Assembly: GCF_947179015.1 (NCBI RefSeq)
Contig: NZ_CAMXCM010000003.1
Span: 124,001 to 188,000, forward strand
Direction of reading: 5' to 3'
Origin: Commensalibacter communis
Lineage (GTDB): Bacteria; Pseudomonadota; Alphaproteobacteria; Acetobacterales; Acetobacteraceae
Length of the DNA: 64,000 nt
Below the pieces are notes generated by a model. That model did not search any database. It had not been told where the DNA came from and saw nothing but the letters and a program-made list of their open reading frames with translations. Of this stretch, positions 8,028-18,293 are shown in pieces; the first letter of the stretch is position 1; the number at the start of each line of letters is the position of its first letter. The position numbers and the translations under genes are program-made.

Positions 8028-9365
8028 TTAATTGCCCGCGACACTCATTGCATCAATACGTAATGTAGGGCTGTTAGTATTATAACGGAATTTCAAATCA
8101 TTAGCGACATGTAATTGTGAAAACATTTCTCTTAAAGTCGATGCCAAGGTAAATTCCATTACGGGTTCAGCAAGTTGCCCATCACGAATCATAAACCCAC
8201 TGGCCCCGCGGCTGTAATCACCTGTTACCATATTGACTGAGGATCCAATCATCTCGGTGATGTAGATACCCTCTTTGATATCTGCCATTAACTCTATAGG
8301 TGTTTGAGTCCCAGCTTTCATGTATAAATTCGTTGTCGTTGGCGAAGGAGGGGATGATGGCCCTCTGGTTGCATGACCATTGCTGACTAACCCTAATTGA
8401 CTGGCGGTGCGACTGTCTAGCAACCAATTGGCAATCTTACCTTGGTCTACCAGTTTAAGCTCCTCTGGATATAAGCCTTCGACATCAAATGGACGGGATG
8501 CCAAGCCTTTTACGAGATAAGGTTGATCGATAATTGTAATGTTTTCAGGGAAAATCAAATTACCCATATCATTTTTAAGGAATGAAGTTCCTCTGGCGAT
8601 CGCATAGCCATTTAAAGCACCTGCTAGATGACCCAAAATAGAATTGGCTACTCTTGGATCAAAGACGATTGGTAAAATTCCAGTCTTTGGCTTTGTAGGA
8701 TTTAGTTTTGCTACGGCTTTTTCACCAGCACTGCGACCAATCACTTCTGCATCTTCAAGGTCGCTTAAATGCACGGTTGAATGGTAATCATAATCACGTT
8801 GCATCTCGGTGCCTGTTCCAGCCAATACGCATGCTGACAGAGAATGCGAGGTGCGTGCATAAGTGCCAAAGAAATCATGACTGTTGGCCAGAATCATTTC
8901 AGTTTTACCATAACCACAGCTGCCACCCATACTATTAGTGACGCCTTGTACTTCTAGGGCTGCTGCTTCTGTTTGTTTGGCTTGTTCAAGCATTTCTTGT
9001 GTAGAACGTTCAGAAGCGTCATAGAGGTCAAGTTCTTTGGGATCAATACAAGGTTTAGATGATGGTTCAGGCAAACCTGAAAATGGGTCTTCTGGTAAAA
9101 TCTTTGCCATCGAAATGGCCTGTTCAACCAATTTTTCAATATTGTCTTTGTGTAAATCCGTCGTAGAAATCGTTGCTGAACGTTTATCAATAAAGACCCG
9201 TAGCCCAACAGTTTTTGTTTCAGAACGTTCTAATTCTTCGGGTTGACCATTTCTAACCTGCACACCAACAGAGGTCGAAGCTAACATGACCGCATCCGCA
9301 GCGCTTGCGCCTGCTTTTTTTGCTTGATGGATCAAATCTTTGATAAAATTTTGATTTTGTGTCAT
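8028..9365 (-). CDS. pmbA: metalloprotease-associated protein PmbA/TldE
   Basis: PmbA/TldE protein, 445 aa, the non-catalytic partner of TldD; in enterobacteria the TldD/TldE pair matures microcin B17 and degrades CcdA. Family signatures seen: the N-terminal GASAADAVMLAS, SETKTVGLRVFIDKRSATIS, the central GRSAGEKAVAKLNPTKP, and the C-terminal TRGPSSPPSPTTTNLYM with GDYSRGASGFMIRDGQ. No HExxxH zinc motif is present, as expected for the TldE half. No tldD occurs in the window. The ATG at 9365 overlaps the stop of the M16 peptidase gene as ATGA, indicating translational coupling. Confidence 0.93.
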   Translation of the reverse strand: MTQNQNFIKDLIHQAKKAGASAADAVMLASTSVGVQVRNGQPEELERSETKTVGLRVFIDKRSATISTTDLHKDNIEKLVEQAISMAKILPEDPFSGLPEPSSKPCIDPKELDLYDASERSTQEMLEQAKQTEAAALEVQGVTNSMGGSCGYGKTEMILANSHDFFGTYARTSHSLSACVLAGTGTEMQRDYDYHSTVHLSDLEDAEVIGRSAGEKAVAKLNPTKPKTGILPIVFDPRVANSILGHLAGALNGYAIARGTSFLKNDMGNLIFPENITIIDQPYLVKGLASRPFDVEGLYPEELKLVDQGKIANWLLDSRTASQLGLVSNGHATRGPSSPPSPTTTNLYMKAGTQTPIELMADIKEGIYITEMIGSSVNMVTGDYSRGASGFMIRDGQLAEPVMEFTLASTLREMFSQLHVANDLKFRYNTNSPTLRIDAMSVAGN

Positions 9366-10627
9366 GAGTTTAGGCTTTCGGTAATCTCTGCTAATGATGG
9401 CACATGGCGAATAGGGCCTAATGTGGTTAATGTTGGTTTGCCATGAAAAATATGCTCAGCAATTTGGTAAATATCTTCAATAGTCACAGCATCAATGCGA
9501 TCAACCATTTCTTGAGGGGGAATAATACGGTCATAAATTTGTAAATGACGCGCAATTTGTTCACAACGGCTGGCTGTGCTTTCCATTGACATCAATAAAG
9601 AAGATTTTAATTGAGCTTTGGTGCGGTTTAATTCTTCAGGCTTAATCAATTTTTGAATTTTCTTAAGTTCTTGAATTAAAATAGGCATGAGTTCTTTAGT
9701 TTGTTCTTCACCTGTGCCAGCATAAAGACCAAATAATCCATCATCTTGATGCGCAGTGTTGTAGGCATAGACGGAATAAACCAGCCCATGTTTTTCGCGC
9801 ACTTCTTGGAATAGGCGAGAAGACATGCCACCACCCAAAATAATCGATAATAAAATTGCTGCGTAATATTGAGGATGATTGTAATTAACCGAAGGAAACC
9901 CTAACAAAATATGGGCTTGGTCAAGCTCTTTTTCTTTACGGAACTCTCCACCTTGATAATTCGCAGGGACTACGGATTGCGTTGGTGTTTGAGGGAGATC
10001 TTTAAAATAATGTTCGACGAGCTTTACAATTTTATCGTGATCCAAATTCCCAGCCGCTGCAAAGATGGTGTTATTCGTATTATAATGTCGCTTCATATAG
10101 GCTTGCAAAGTATCACGTTGCATGGTGCGAATTAATGCTTCGGTTCCCAAAGTTGGACGACCCATCGGTTGGTTGGGATAAGCCGTTTCTTGGAAATAAT
10201 CAAAAACGATATCGTCAGGCGTATCATTGGCTTGACCAATTTCTTGGATGATAACGCCACGTTCTCTTTCCAACTCTGTTGGATCAAATGTGCTGTGGGT
10301 CAGAATATCGCCAAGGATATCAATCCCCAGTTCATAGTCATCTTTTAATAATTTAATATAATAGGCTGTGATTTCACGTGCAGTATAGGCGTTAATATGA
10401 CCACCGACATTTTCGACCGCTTCGGCAATATCTAGTGCAGAGCGTATTGTTGTTCCTTTGAACGCCATATGCTCTAGAAAATGGGAAATCCCATTTTCTT
10501 CGGCAGTCTCATAACGTGTTCCAACATTGACATACGCACCAAGTGAAATCGTTTCAACACGATCCATTTTTTCCGTTACGACTAACATTCCAGAGGGTAG
10601 GCGTGTGATCTTAATAGCTTGGTTCAT
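9362..10627 (-). CDS. M16 family zinc peptidase (processing-peptidase-like)
   Basis: A 421-aa zinc metallopeptidase of the M16 (inverzincin) family, related to mitochondrial processing peptidase beta and bacterial PqqL-like enzymes. The inverted zinc motif HFLEH (H49, E52, H53) is intact, with the distal zinc Glu in VIIQEIG (E128) about 75 residues on. The second, non-catalytic half (from about 180) contains ILGGGMSSRLFQEVREK, the usual glycine-rich segment. Start chosen at ATG 10627 because AGGA lies 6-7 bases upstream; the longer frame from 10675 would overlap thrC by 29 bases. It directly follows thrC, an arrangement I recall as common in alphaproteobacteria, and overlaps pmbA by 4 bases. 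Confidence 0.93.
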   Translation of the reverse strand: MNQAIKITRLPSGMLVVTEKMDRVETISLGAYVNVGTRYETAEENGISHFLEHMAFKGTTIRSALDIAEAVENVGGHINAYTAREITAYYIKLLKDDYELGIDILGDILTHSTFDPTELERERGVIIQEIGQANDTPDDIVFDYFQETAYPNQPMGRPTLGTEALIRTMQRDTLQAYMKRHYNTNNTIFAAAGNLDHDKIVKLVEHYFKDLPQTPTQSVVPANYQGGEFRKEKELDQAHILLGFPSVNYNHPQYYAAILLSIILGGGMSSRLFQEVREKHGLVYSVYAYNTAHQDDGLFGLYAGTGEEQTKELMPILIQELKKIQKLIKPEELNRTKAQLKSSLLMSMESTASRCEQIARHLQIYDRIIPPQEMVDRIDAVTIEDIYQIAEHIFHGKPTLTTLGPIRHVPSLAEITESLNS

Positions 10628-10646
10628 ATTTATCCTAGAAGTAATA

Positions 10647-12047
10647 TTAAAAATTGTTTTTACGTGCAGTGGCACGAACAGAATCTTCGATTTTCTTTAA
10701 ATCGGCAGGTAAAACTTGATAATTTTCCTTGCGATCATACAAATCTGCTAATGCCAAAGGCAGTGCTGGCGTAATGCCCGTTGCTTGTTTAATTGCATCT
10801 GGGAATTTCGCAGGATGCGCCGTGGCAACGGTGACCATTGGAATATCTTTATTGCGATATTTTTGCGCTGTTGCAATGCCAATAGCCGTATGAGGGTCGG
10901 CTAGATAAGCAGATTCTTTGTAATATTGTTGAATAACTTTTTCGGTTTCTTGATCGCTTAGTGCCACGCCTTTAAAGTTTGCGGTTGCTTTGTTCCAAAT
11001 AGTAGCTGGAATATCCATTTTATTGTTTTGACGGAAATCTTGCATAATTTGACGACACTGATCGGCATCGCGGTCTAGCAATTCAAACAAGAGACGCTCA
11101 AAATTAGAAGAAATTTGAATATCCATTGAAGGAGATAGGCTTGGACGAACACCTTGGATGCTCATATCGTTATTCAACAAAAAGCGTGTCAAAATATCAT
11201 TGTGATTAGAGCCTACACAAAGAAGATTAATTGGCACACCGATTTTACGTGCCGTCCAAGCAGCTAAGATATTACCGAAATTGCCCGTTGGAACGGTGAA
11301 AGATACTTCACGATCAGGCGCGCCCAAAAGCAGAGCAGCATAAACATAATAAGGCACTTGGGCAGCAATACGACCCCAGTTAATAGAGTTCACCGCAGAC
11401 AGCTGCATTTCTTCACGGAAAGGCACATCAGCAAACATCGCTTTGACCAAGTCTTGGCAGTCATCAAAGGAGCCTTCAACGGCAATATTATTGATGTTTG
11501 GTTCCAAAACAGTGGTCATCTGACGGCGTTGAACCTCAGAAGTTCTGCCATAAGGATGTAAGATCGTAACTGTTAAATTGGTGCTGCCCTTAAAAGCCTC
11601 AATTGCAGCTGAACCTGTATCGCCAGAAGTTGCGCCTACAATAGTGATTTTTTCACCTCTTTGGCTCAAAACATAATCAAATAAATGACCAAGCAATTGC
11701 ATTGCCATATCTTTAAACGCCAGCGTTGGGCCATGAAATAATTCCTGGACAAAAAGATTATGGTCAAGCTGGATCAAAGGCACAATTGCTTTGTGATTAA
11801 AACCCGCATAGGATTTATGACAAAGATCCAATAAAACCGCTTCTGGGATTTCATTGCCGGTGAACAGATGAACGATCTTTGCTGCTAATTCAGGATAGCT
11901 AAGACCTCTCATTTTACGCAATTCATCTGCAGAAATCTGAGGCCAAGTTTCAGGGATATATAACCCTCCATCTTGGGCAAGGCCAGCAAGAAGCGTATTA
12001 GAGAAATTTAAAACGGGGGCTTGCCCTCTGGTAGAAACGTAACGCAT
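10647..12047 (-). CDS. thrC: threonine synthase
   Basis: PLP-dependent enzyme, 466 aa, converting O-phosphohomoserine to threonine, the last step of threonine synthesis. The PLP lysine is in HGPTLAFKDMA (K112), the phosphate-binding loop is GATSGDTGSAA, and SFTVPTGNFGN is the third PLP contact. Length and the N-terminal MRYVSTRG pattern match the long bacterial/fungal-type ThrC class. ATG 12047 has TTAGG about 6 bases upstream. It lies in a minus-strand run with the royal-jelly-family gene upstream (32-base gap) and the M16 peptidase 19 bases downstream. Confidence 0.96.
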   Translation of the reverse strand: MRYVSTRGQAPVLNFSNTLLAGLAQDGGLYIPETWPQISADELRKMRGLSYPELAAKIVHLFTGNEIPEAVLLDLCHKSYAGFNHKAIVPLIQLDHNLFVQELFHGPTLAFKDMAMQLLGHLFDYVLSQRGEKITIVGATSGDTGSAAIEAFKGSTNLTVTILHPYGRTSEVQRRQMTTVLEPNINNIAVEGSFDDCQDLVKAMFADVPFREEMQLSAVNSINWGRIAAQVPYYVYAALLLGAPDREVSFTVPTGNFGNILAAWTARKIGVPINLLCVGSNHNDILTRFLLNNDMSIQGVRPSLSPSMDIQISSNFERLLFELLDRDADQCRQIMQDFRQNNKMDIPATIWNKATANFKGVALSDQETEKVIQQYYKESAYLADPHTAIGIATAQKYRNKDIPMVTVATAHPAKFPDAIKQATGITPALPLALADLYDRKENYQVLPADLKKIEDSVRATARKNNF

Positions 12048-12079
12048 TGTAAACCTAATAAATTATGATCATTAAATAT

Positions 12080-13216
12080 TTATTTATTTTGTAGTGCAGG
12101 TGGGATTAAACTGTATATTTGTAAAGGCCATTGTACGGTTGAATGGTCTTGTTTATTCAACAGTTTCGTTTGATCGAGTTGTATTGTTGGAATATATAAT
12201 ACATTGTTTTTAGTCACAAATGGATGGGCTGGCCATTTTAATCTTGGGTCGGTAATTAATTTATTTAAAATACGGCCAGTGGTAAAACGATAAACGCTGT
12301 TTGTGGCAATATCATCAATATATATGGTACCATCAGGCCCACATACAATCCCACCAGAGGACGGCGTTTTGAACCAAATCATCATCGCTTCATTTAACTC
12401 AGCAGGGGAATAGGTCGCGTCTTTGAGGTACATCGTATCGATACGATATAATGGACCACTGACTGCTTGGTAATATAAGCGTTTTCCATCTGGAGAAATT
12501 GCTAGTTGATTAATATTAAAATGCGATGTTTGATCAAGATTAGGTTTGATGATGTTGTTTCTAGCAACAACTTCTAGTCTTGAATAAAGACTGGGTGAGT
12601 TTTCTAATAAACGTCTTGCTTTGCCTGTATTGGTGTCGAATACAATAATTGCTGGATTACCATTATCGGCAATATAGACATAATGATCGTAAACAGCGAT
12701 TGCATTTAAAGCGGTTTTTTCTTTGAATGCCGTAACAGGGATAGGATAGGTTTGAAGAACTTGATCTGTTTTTGTATCGATTTTGACAATTTTTGCAGCA
12801 TTTTTGATCGGCGCAGAGCCGACTTTTGGAATGCCACTATCTAATACCCATAAAATTCCATCAGGGGTTAAGGTCATGCCTGTTAACCCAATAAAATTCT
12901 TGCTTGTATCTTGTGTGTTGACGGTATTCCATTCTTTATTTGGATATGGAATTAGAGTGTTATCTGACTTCACAATCGCAAGGGAAAGTCCTGTTTCATC
13001 GGTTAATCGTGGAAATTCAGCAATTAATCGTTCTTTATCATCCACAACGATGTAATCTGGTAAATACCTATTAACTGAGGCGACTTGTTTGAGCGCATCA
13101 GATGACAAAAGCGCAGGTTGATCCAACTTTTGTTTTGCATGGGCTAAAGTTGGTGCAACCATTGTCAGTGCCAATGCAAGAGATACAGAACGGGTAAAAG
13201 AGTTTAATAAAATCAT
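12080..13216 (-). CDS. exported major royal jelly / yellow family protein
   Basis: A 378-aa predicted periplasmic or secreted protein with a cleavable signal peptide (hydrophobic core about 9-22, then APTLAHA) and a six-bladed beta-propeller-like fold of the MRJP/yellow family. Supporting stretches are GLTGMTLTPDGILWVLDSG near the middle of blade one, NAIAVYDHYVYIADNGNPAIIVFD, INQLAISPDGKRLYY, GPLYRIDT and GGIVCGPDGTIYIDDIATNSVYRF, all of the type DG.LWVLD...ADNG...SPDG.RLYY shared by this family. Bacterial members exist and their substrate is unknown; insect relatives include yellow proteins and royal jelly proteins. It heads the run with thrC on the minus strand. Confidence 0.78.
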   Translation of the reverse strand: MILLNSFTRSVSLALALTMVAPTLAHAKQKLDQPALLSSDALKQVASVNRYLPDYIVVDDKERLIAEFPRLTDETGLSLAIVKSDNTLIPYPNKEWNTVNTQDTSKNFIGLTGMTLTPDGILWVLDSGIPKVGSAPIKNAAKIVKIDTKTDQVLQTYPIPVTAFKEKTALNAIAVYDHYVYIADNGNPAIIVFDTNTGKARRLLENSPSLYSRLEVVARNNIIKPNLDQTSHFNINQLAISPDGKRLYYQAVSGPLYRIDTMYLKDATYSPAELNEAMMIWFKTPSSGGIVCGPDGTIYIDDIATNSVYRFTTGRILNKLITDPRLKWPAHPFVTKNNVLYIPTIQLDQTKLLNKQDHSTVQWPLQIYSLIPPALQNK

Positions 13217-13420
13217 AACCGAAATTCTATTCCTGATATAAACATATAATTTATTTATAAGGCAATTTTTTAAAAGATGATAGGGAATATCATAGATAAA
13301 AGCTGATATTTTTAAACAGAATAAGCTTTTTAGAATTCATTATTTTGAGTTTATACAAAGCTTTTGTATAGTATTTTGAATATTTAAAAATAGTTTATGA
13401 AATGATTTGGGTTATTTTAC

Positions 13421-15280
13421 ATGTTTTACGATCAAAAAATTAGCCGCGGATTATCTTTATTATCCGAAGGGAAGATCCAAGAAGCGGATGTAATTTTTTG
13501 CGATATATTAACAAAAGAACCTAATTTTGCAGATGCTTTATATGGCCGTGCTTGCGTTGCCAGGGCTGTTGGCAATCATGCGCTTGCCATAGGCTTGGCA
13601 GGACAGGCCATCGAAAGTAAATCATGTTCTCATTATTATATACCATTAGGACTTTCGTTATATGAACAAGGACATCACATAGAGGGAGAGGCAGCGTTAA
13701 AAAGTTCAATCTTAATAAATCCTTATGACTCCAGGGCTTATCACGCACTGGCTTTAATTCAAGAAGCAATGGGGAATAAACAAGACGCAGAGATCACTTT
13801 TCGTAAAGCGATAGAATTACAACCCTCATCACTGACATATTGGAAAGCGTTGGTTCAATTTTATTACCAAGGGGAAGCGTACGATCAGGCGTTAAATATT
13901 GCCAAAGATGCTGTTAAAAATAATCAAGATAAAATAGAATTCTTACATGAGCTCGGTGTGCTTTTAAATCAGATGGGATTGTTAGGCGATGCGGAACGTG
14001 TCTTTCGTAAAATAGTACGTTTAAATTATAATATTATTTCTGCTTATGCAAATTTAGGCGCTGTTTTGTTTCAACTTAATCGCCTGAAAGAAGCTAAAGA
14101 TTATTTATTGTATGCATTTGAACGTGAGCCTGAAATTATAGAAACCCAAGTTAATTTAGGGTTGGTACAAATGGGGCTTGGTTTTTTGTTAGAAGCCAAA
14201 GTGTTACTACAAGATGTCTATGAAAAAGCCCCAACAGATCCTCGTATCGGATTAAATCTTGGCACTGTTCTTTTTGAGTTACGTGAATTAGACGAGGCGG
14301 AAGAACTTTATCACCGTCTGTTAGAACCAAATGCCTCCAATTCTGTAACCGCAGAAGAATATCATAAAATAGAATATAATTTATCGATGGTGTTATTGGC
14401 TAAAGGAAAATTTATCGAGGGATGGCAGCATATGGAGGCTCGCCATTATTTATTAAATCATGTTGTTGATATTGATAAGATTCCAGTATGGAACGGCAAA
14501 GCGCATGCTGAAACAATATTAGTTCGAGCAGAGCAAGGCTTGGGCGATACGCTGCAATTTATTCGGTATCTACCCATGCTTTTGCAGCAATATTCTATCG
14601 TCATGGAAGTCCCAAAAGAATTGGTGCGTTTGTTAGAGATTGCTATAAGTCTTTGTAAATCAGAACATTCATGTATTGTTATTGAAAAAAATAGTGTTGT
14701 ACCAGAGAATATTACCCATCAAGTCATGTTGATGAGCTTGCCTTATCTTCTTCAAACTCAAAAGATTCCCCAATATCAATTGTATTTGGAAAATTGCCAA
14801 ACAGAACCTCTCGCTGACCATCTTAAAATTGGACTTTGTTGGATGGGAAATCGTGGTAATCATTTTGATTTGTTACGTTCGATACCCCTATCAGATTTAA
14901 CTTCTTTACTTAATATTCCCAATATAGAGTTCTACGCATTACAAAAGGGACTTAAAAAATCAGATTTGCCAAAAGGGTTTACTGGTATTATACCTCACGG
15001 AGATTTGTTAAAAACGGCTCAGTTTATTCAACAATTGGACATAGTCATTACTGTTGATACTGTTATTGCGCATTTGGCTGGAATATTGGGTAAGCCTGTA
15101 TGGTTATTAAATCGCTATGGTGGGGATTGGCGTTGGTATCCAGCGTATCAGAATGAAAAAGGATATAGTTCATGGTATCCAACATTACGAGTATATCAAC
15201 AAAAACAGCTCTTACCTCCAGTTCAAGCATGGAATAACTTGATAGAGGAGGTAAAGGCTGCATTAATTAAGATACGATAA
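13421..15280 (+). CDS. tetratricopeptide-repeat protein with C-terminal glycosyltransferase-like domain
   Basis: A 619-aa protein. Residues about 1-330 hold some eight TPR units (for example GLSLYEQGHHIEGEAALKSS, GAVLFQLNRLKEAKDYLLYA, GTVLFELRELDEAEELYHRL). The C-terminal third has the pattern of TPR proteins carrying a GT-B-type, ADP-heptose-transferase-like domain: LVRAEQGLGDTLQFIRYLP, LKIGLCWMGNRG, IPLSDLTSLL, and DIVITVDTVIAHLAGILGKPVW. Such proteins are usually annotated as TPR proteins; whether they transfer sugar is unknown. The gene stands alone: 204 bases divergent from the royal-jelly-family gene, and convergent with glnD (13-base gap). Confidence 0.82.
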   Translation: MFYDQKISRGLSLLSEGKIQEADVIFCDILTKEPNFADALYGRACVARAVGNHALAIGLAGQAIESKSCSHYYIPLGLSLYEQGHHIEGEAALKSSILINPYDSRAYHALALIQEAMGNKQDAEITFRKAIELQPSSLTYWKALVQFYYQGEAYDQALNIAKDAVKNNQDKIEFLHELGVLLNQMGLLGDAERVFRKIVRLNYNIISAYANLGAVLFQLNRLKEAKDYLLYAFEREPEIIETQVNLGLVQMGLGFLLEAKVLLQDVYEKAPTDPRIGLNLGTVLFELRELDEAEELYHRLLEPNASNSVTAEEYHKIEYNLSMVLLAKGKFIEGWQHMEARHYLLNHVVDIDKIPVWNGKAHAETILVRAEQGLGDTLQFIRYLPMLLQQYSIVMEVPKELVRLLEIAISLCKSEHSCIVIEKNSVVPENITHQVMLMSLPYLLQTQKIPQYQLYLENCQTEPLADHLKIGLCWMGNRGNHFDLLRSIPLSDLTSLLNIPNIEFYALQKGLKKSDLPKGFTGIIPHGDLLKTAQFIQQLDIVITVDTVIAHLAGILGKPVWLLNRYGGDWRWYPAYQNEKGYSSWYPTLRVYQQKQLLPPVQAWNNLIEEVKAALIKIR

Positions 15281-15293
15281 AATCTTTATCGTT

Positions 15294-18242
15294 TTAAAGT
15301 TCTTCTTTCGGTGGTGCAATCTCCATTTGAATAATAGAAGCTGTACTATTGGGTTGAATACCCGTAATATTTTCTTCTATTTCTTCCAACACTTTTAAAA
15401 TGGCTTCGCGAATGATAGATAAGCGCTTCTTATCCTGTATTTTCAATCCAAAAACGTCTTTGACATAGAAAACATCAACGGCTCTAATACCGTAGGTGGT
15501 GATATGTGCAGAACTAATCTGTAGTTTTTGTTTTCTAATCGTTTTTGTCACATCATACAATAATCCGATGCGATCGCGTCCATTCACTTCTATGACTGTG
15601 AAACCATTAGAGGCTTGATTATCGATGACCACTCTTGGAGGCACATGAATAGCACGCATGCGACGACCATATAACATGTTACGATTACAATCTTGTAGGC
15701 GTTGTTCGATATCAATAGCGCCAGCCAAAGCAGAGGTAATCAGTTCAACCGTTCGTTCAAGACGAAGAGGATCATCAAAAACATCTTGTGCGGCATCTTG
15801 TATCCAAAATGTATCCAGTACCATACCGTTGGTTAACGTATGAATACGTGCATCGACAATGGAGGCACCAGCTACAGCCAATGCACCTGAGATTTTTGAA
15901 AATAAACCGGGATGATCTGCTGCATAAACTGTGACTTCGGTTACGCCACGATCAGGTAAAGGATAGGTGCGTATGGTCAATGGAGCCTGCTTATGATGTG
16001 CTTCTATAATCATCTGAGCATGACGTATATGTGTATTTTCATCAAAAGATAACCAATAGCTTGCATAGCCTAAATGCATAAAAAAATCGACATCAGTATT
16101 GGGAATATTGATAATTGAAAATTGCTTGGTCAAATTATTTTTAACGCGATAAACGCGTGTATCTCGCTCTTGTGTAGCGAGACTGCCTTCTAAAACTTCT
16201 GCAACACGATTATAAAGCTCAGTTAACAAGGTGGCTTTCCAAGCATTCCAAACTTTTTTATTAACTGCACGCATATCAGAAATCGTTAATAAAAAGAGCA
16301 ATCGTAACCGTTCAGGGGATTGAATGGTATCAACTAAATCTAAAATTGTTTTGGGATCATCAATATCTCTTTGAAACGCAGTATGGCTCAATAACAAATG
16401 ATGCAGAATTAACCAAGATACTGTATCGGTTTCTTCTGCAGTCATGTTAAGACGAGAACAAATGGATAAAGCCATTTCAGAACCAACTTCGGAATGATCT
16501 CCACCTCTACCTTTACCCATATCGTGTAGTAGAGTTGCCATGTATAAGGCTCTTTTTGATTGAATTCCCTGCAGTAATTTATGAGCAAATTGCAAATCAT
16601 CTTGGTAATACCCAGCTTCAAGCATTGCCAGCAATTTGACGGCTTCGATGCTATGTTGATCGACCGTAAAGATATGATAGGTGTCAAATTGCATTTGCCC
16701 TACCATACGCCGCCATTCTGGCATTAACTGCCCCAATATACCTGTTTCATTCAGGATATGAAGCCAGTTTGTATTATATTGATCCTCTGGAGGGGGATAG
16801 ATAATCGTGTTTTTTTCTTCTTGATGATCGTTTTTTTGAAGTAACTTATAGCGGGCTTTGGGGGATAAAAACGTTGGTGTATCACATAATAAATCAAGAA
16901 ATATGTTAGAAGCCTCGACATCACCACGTAATTGAGCCGCTTTACGTTCCCATCGAATTAATTGATGAACCGCTAAAGGATGTATAGCACGTTTTTGAGT
17001 TTGTGCTAGCTTTAATAAGCGCATCATTTCAATGGGATCTTTTTCAAAAGAAATATGTGCTGTGGGCAAGATTTTGCCTTCTAGCAAAGTACATCCTGTA
17101 TGAGGGATATATTTGCCACTTTCAAACTTATTTAATTTTGCCTTTTGAGTATAAAGCGTTAATGCAGATTCAATGACGTAGGTCAAGCGCATCACTTCTC
17201 TAGCAGTAAGGAAGTAATGGCGCATGAATCGTTCTACACCAACTTGCTGTCCATGTTTGGTGTATCCGATACGCCCACCAACAACAGGTTGCATGTCAAA
17301 CGTTAAACGGTCCTCGGCTCTGCCTGAAATATAGTGCAGTTGGAATCTGACCGTCCATAAAAAATTGTGCGCGCGTTGAAGACGATGAATTTCTTGTTCT
17401 GTTAACAGACCGAGCTCGCTGATTTTTGGTGTTAAAAAATCGCTAAATTGGTCAGAACCCAAGGTGATACGGTATTCCCAACAAATAGTTTGTAGATCTC
17501 GTAACCCCCCTTTACCTTCTTTTATATTAGGTTCGACTAAATAAGGCGTTTCACCAAATTTTTTATGACGATTTTCTCGCTCTTTGCTTTTTTCTAAAAT
17601 ATAACGTGTAGCACCGATTTCTTCGCATAAATTGACGAAATTGGTTGTAAAACGATCAAATAGCTTTTGGTTGCCTCTTAATAGTCTGGCGTCCAATAAA
17701 GCGGTTAAAATTGTTATATCGTCTTTTGCGGCGGTTAAACATTGTGTAATAGAGCGTATTGCATGACCGATTTTAATCCCCAGATCCCATAAAAAATATA
17801 AATGTTGTTCAATGGTTTTTAAAAGCTCTTTTGATGGATTTTCTGGTGTTATGAATAGTAAATCAAGATCACTGAAAGGGGCGAGGCATCTTCTGCCATA
17901 GCCACCAGTTGCTACAAACGCAATTTTATTTTTATCATCATCAGATTTTAAGGATTGATGATAAATCAGATCAAATAATACAACCATCAACCCATCTGTA
18001 TATGCGGTCAGTTGTTTGCTCGCTTGTAACCCTGATAGTCTATTTTTTTCAAAATCAGTACGAACCTGTGTCTGAATACGACCCAAGTGGCGACGAAAAA
18101 TTTGTAATAATTCATCTCTTGATAAATTTGGATTTTCACGAAAAGCGACGCGTATTTGTTCACGAAACATTTCGGTTGCTTGAGTAGGGTCAGAAGATAT
18201 ATCAGTGACAGGGTGCTTCAATTTTTTTAAACCTGTTAGCAA
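15294..18242 (-). CDS. glnD: [protein-PII] uridylyltransferase / uridylyl-removing enzyme
   Basis: Bifunctional nitrogen sensor that uridylylates PII proteins at low glutamine and deuridylylates them at high glutamine; 982 aa from the TTG at 18242. Domains in order: nucleotidyltransferase with GGYGRRCLAPFSDLDLLF (about 113-130, metal aspartates D125 and D127), linker helices, HD phosphohydrolase with LLHDMGKGRGGDHSEVG (about 565-582), then two C-terminal ACT domains beginning near TEVTVYAADHPGLFSKISGAL and FTVIEVNGRDRIGLLYDVT. The start is uncertain: TTG 18242 lacks a ribosome site; TTG 18221 follows AGG, and ATG 18170 is a third candidate. It is last in the tsaD-gpsA-gpx-murJ-mutS-glnD run. 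Confidence 0.95.
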   Translation of the reverse strand: MLTGLKKLKHPVTDISSDPTQATEMFREQIRVAFRENPNLSRDELLQIFRRHLGRIQTQVRTDFEKNRLSGLQASKQLTAYTDGLMVVLFDLIYHQSLKSDDDKNKIAFVATGGYGRRCLAPFSDLDLLFITPENPSKELLKTIEQHLYFLWDLGIKIGHAIRSITQCLTAAKDDITILTALLDARLLRGNQKLFDRFTTNFVNLCEEIGATRYILEKSKERENRHKKFGETPYLVEPNIKEGKGGLRDLQTICWEYRITLGSDQFSDFLTPKISELGLLTEQEIHRLQRAHNFLWTVRFQLHYISGRAEDRLTFDMQPVVGGRIGYTKHGQQVGVERFMRHYFLTAREVMRLTYVIESALTLYTQKAKLNKFESGKYIPHTGCTLLEGKILPTAHISFEKDPIEMMRLLKLAQTQKRAIHPLAVHQLIRWERKAAQLRGDVEASNIFLDLLCDTPTFLSPKARYKLLQKNDHQEEKNTIIYPPPEDQYNTNWLHILNETGILGQLMPEWRRMVGQMQFDTYHIFTVDQHSIEAVKLLAMLEAGYYQDDLQFAHKLLQGIQSKRALYMATLLHDMGKGRGGDHSEVGSEMALSICSRLNMTAEETDTVSWLILHHLLLSHTAFQRDIDDPKTILDLVDTIQSPERLRLLFLLTISDMRAVNKKVWNAWKATLLTELYNRVAEVLEGSLATQERDTRVYRVKNNLTKQFSIINIPNTDVDFFMHLGYASYWLSFDENTHIRHAQMIIEAHHKQAPLTIRTYPLPDRGVTEVTVYAADHPGLFSKISGALAVAGASIVDARIHTLTNGMVLDTFWIQDAAQDVFDDPLRLERTVELITSALAGAIDIEQRLQDCNRNMLYGRRMRAIHVPPRVVIDNQASNGFTVIEVNGRDRIGLLYDVTKTIRKQKLQISSAHITTYGIRAVDVFYVKDVFGLKIQDKKRLSIIREAILKVLEEIEENITGIQPNSTASIIQMEIAPPKEEL

Positions 18243-18293
18243 AATTAATAAAATATTAATAAATAGACATAAATAATATTTAAGCAGATATAT

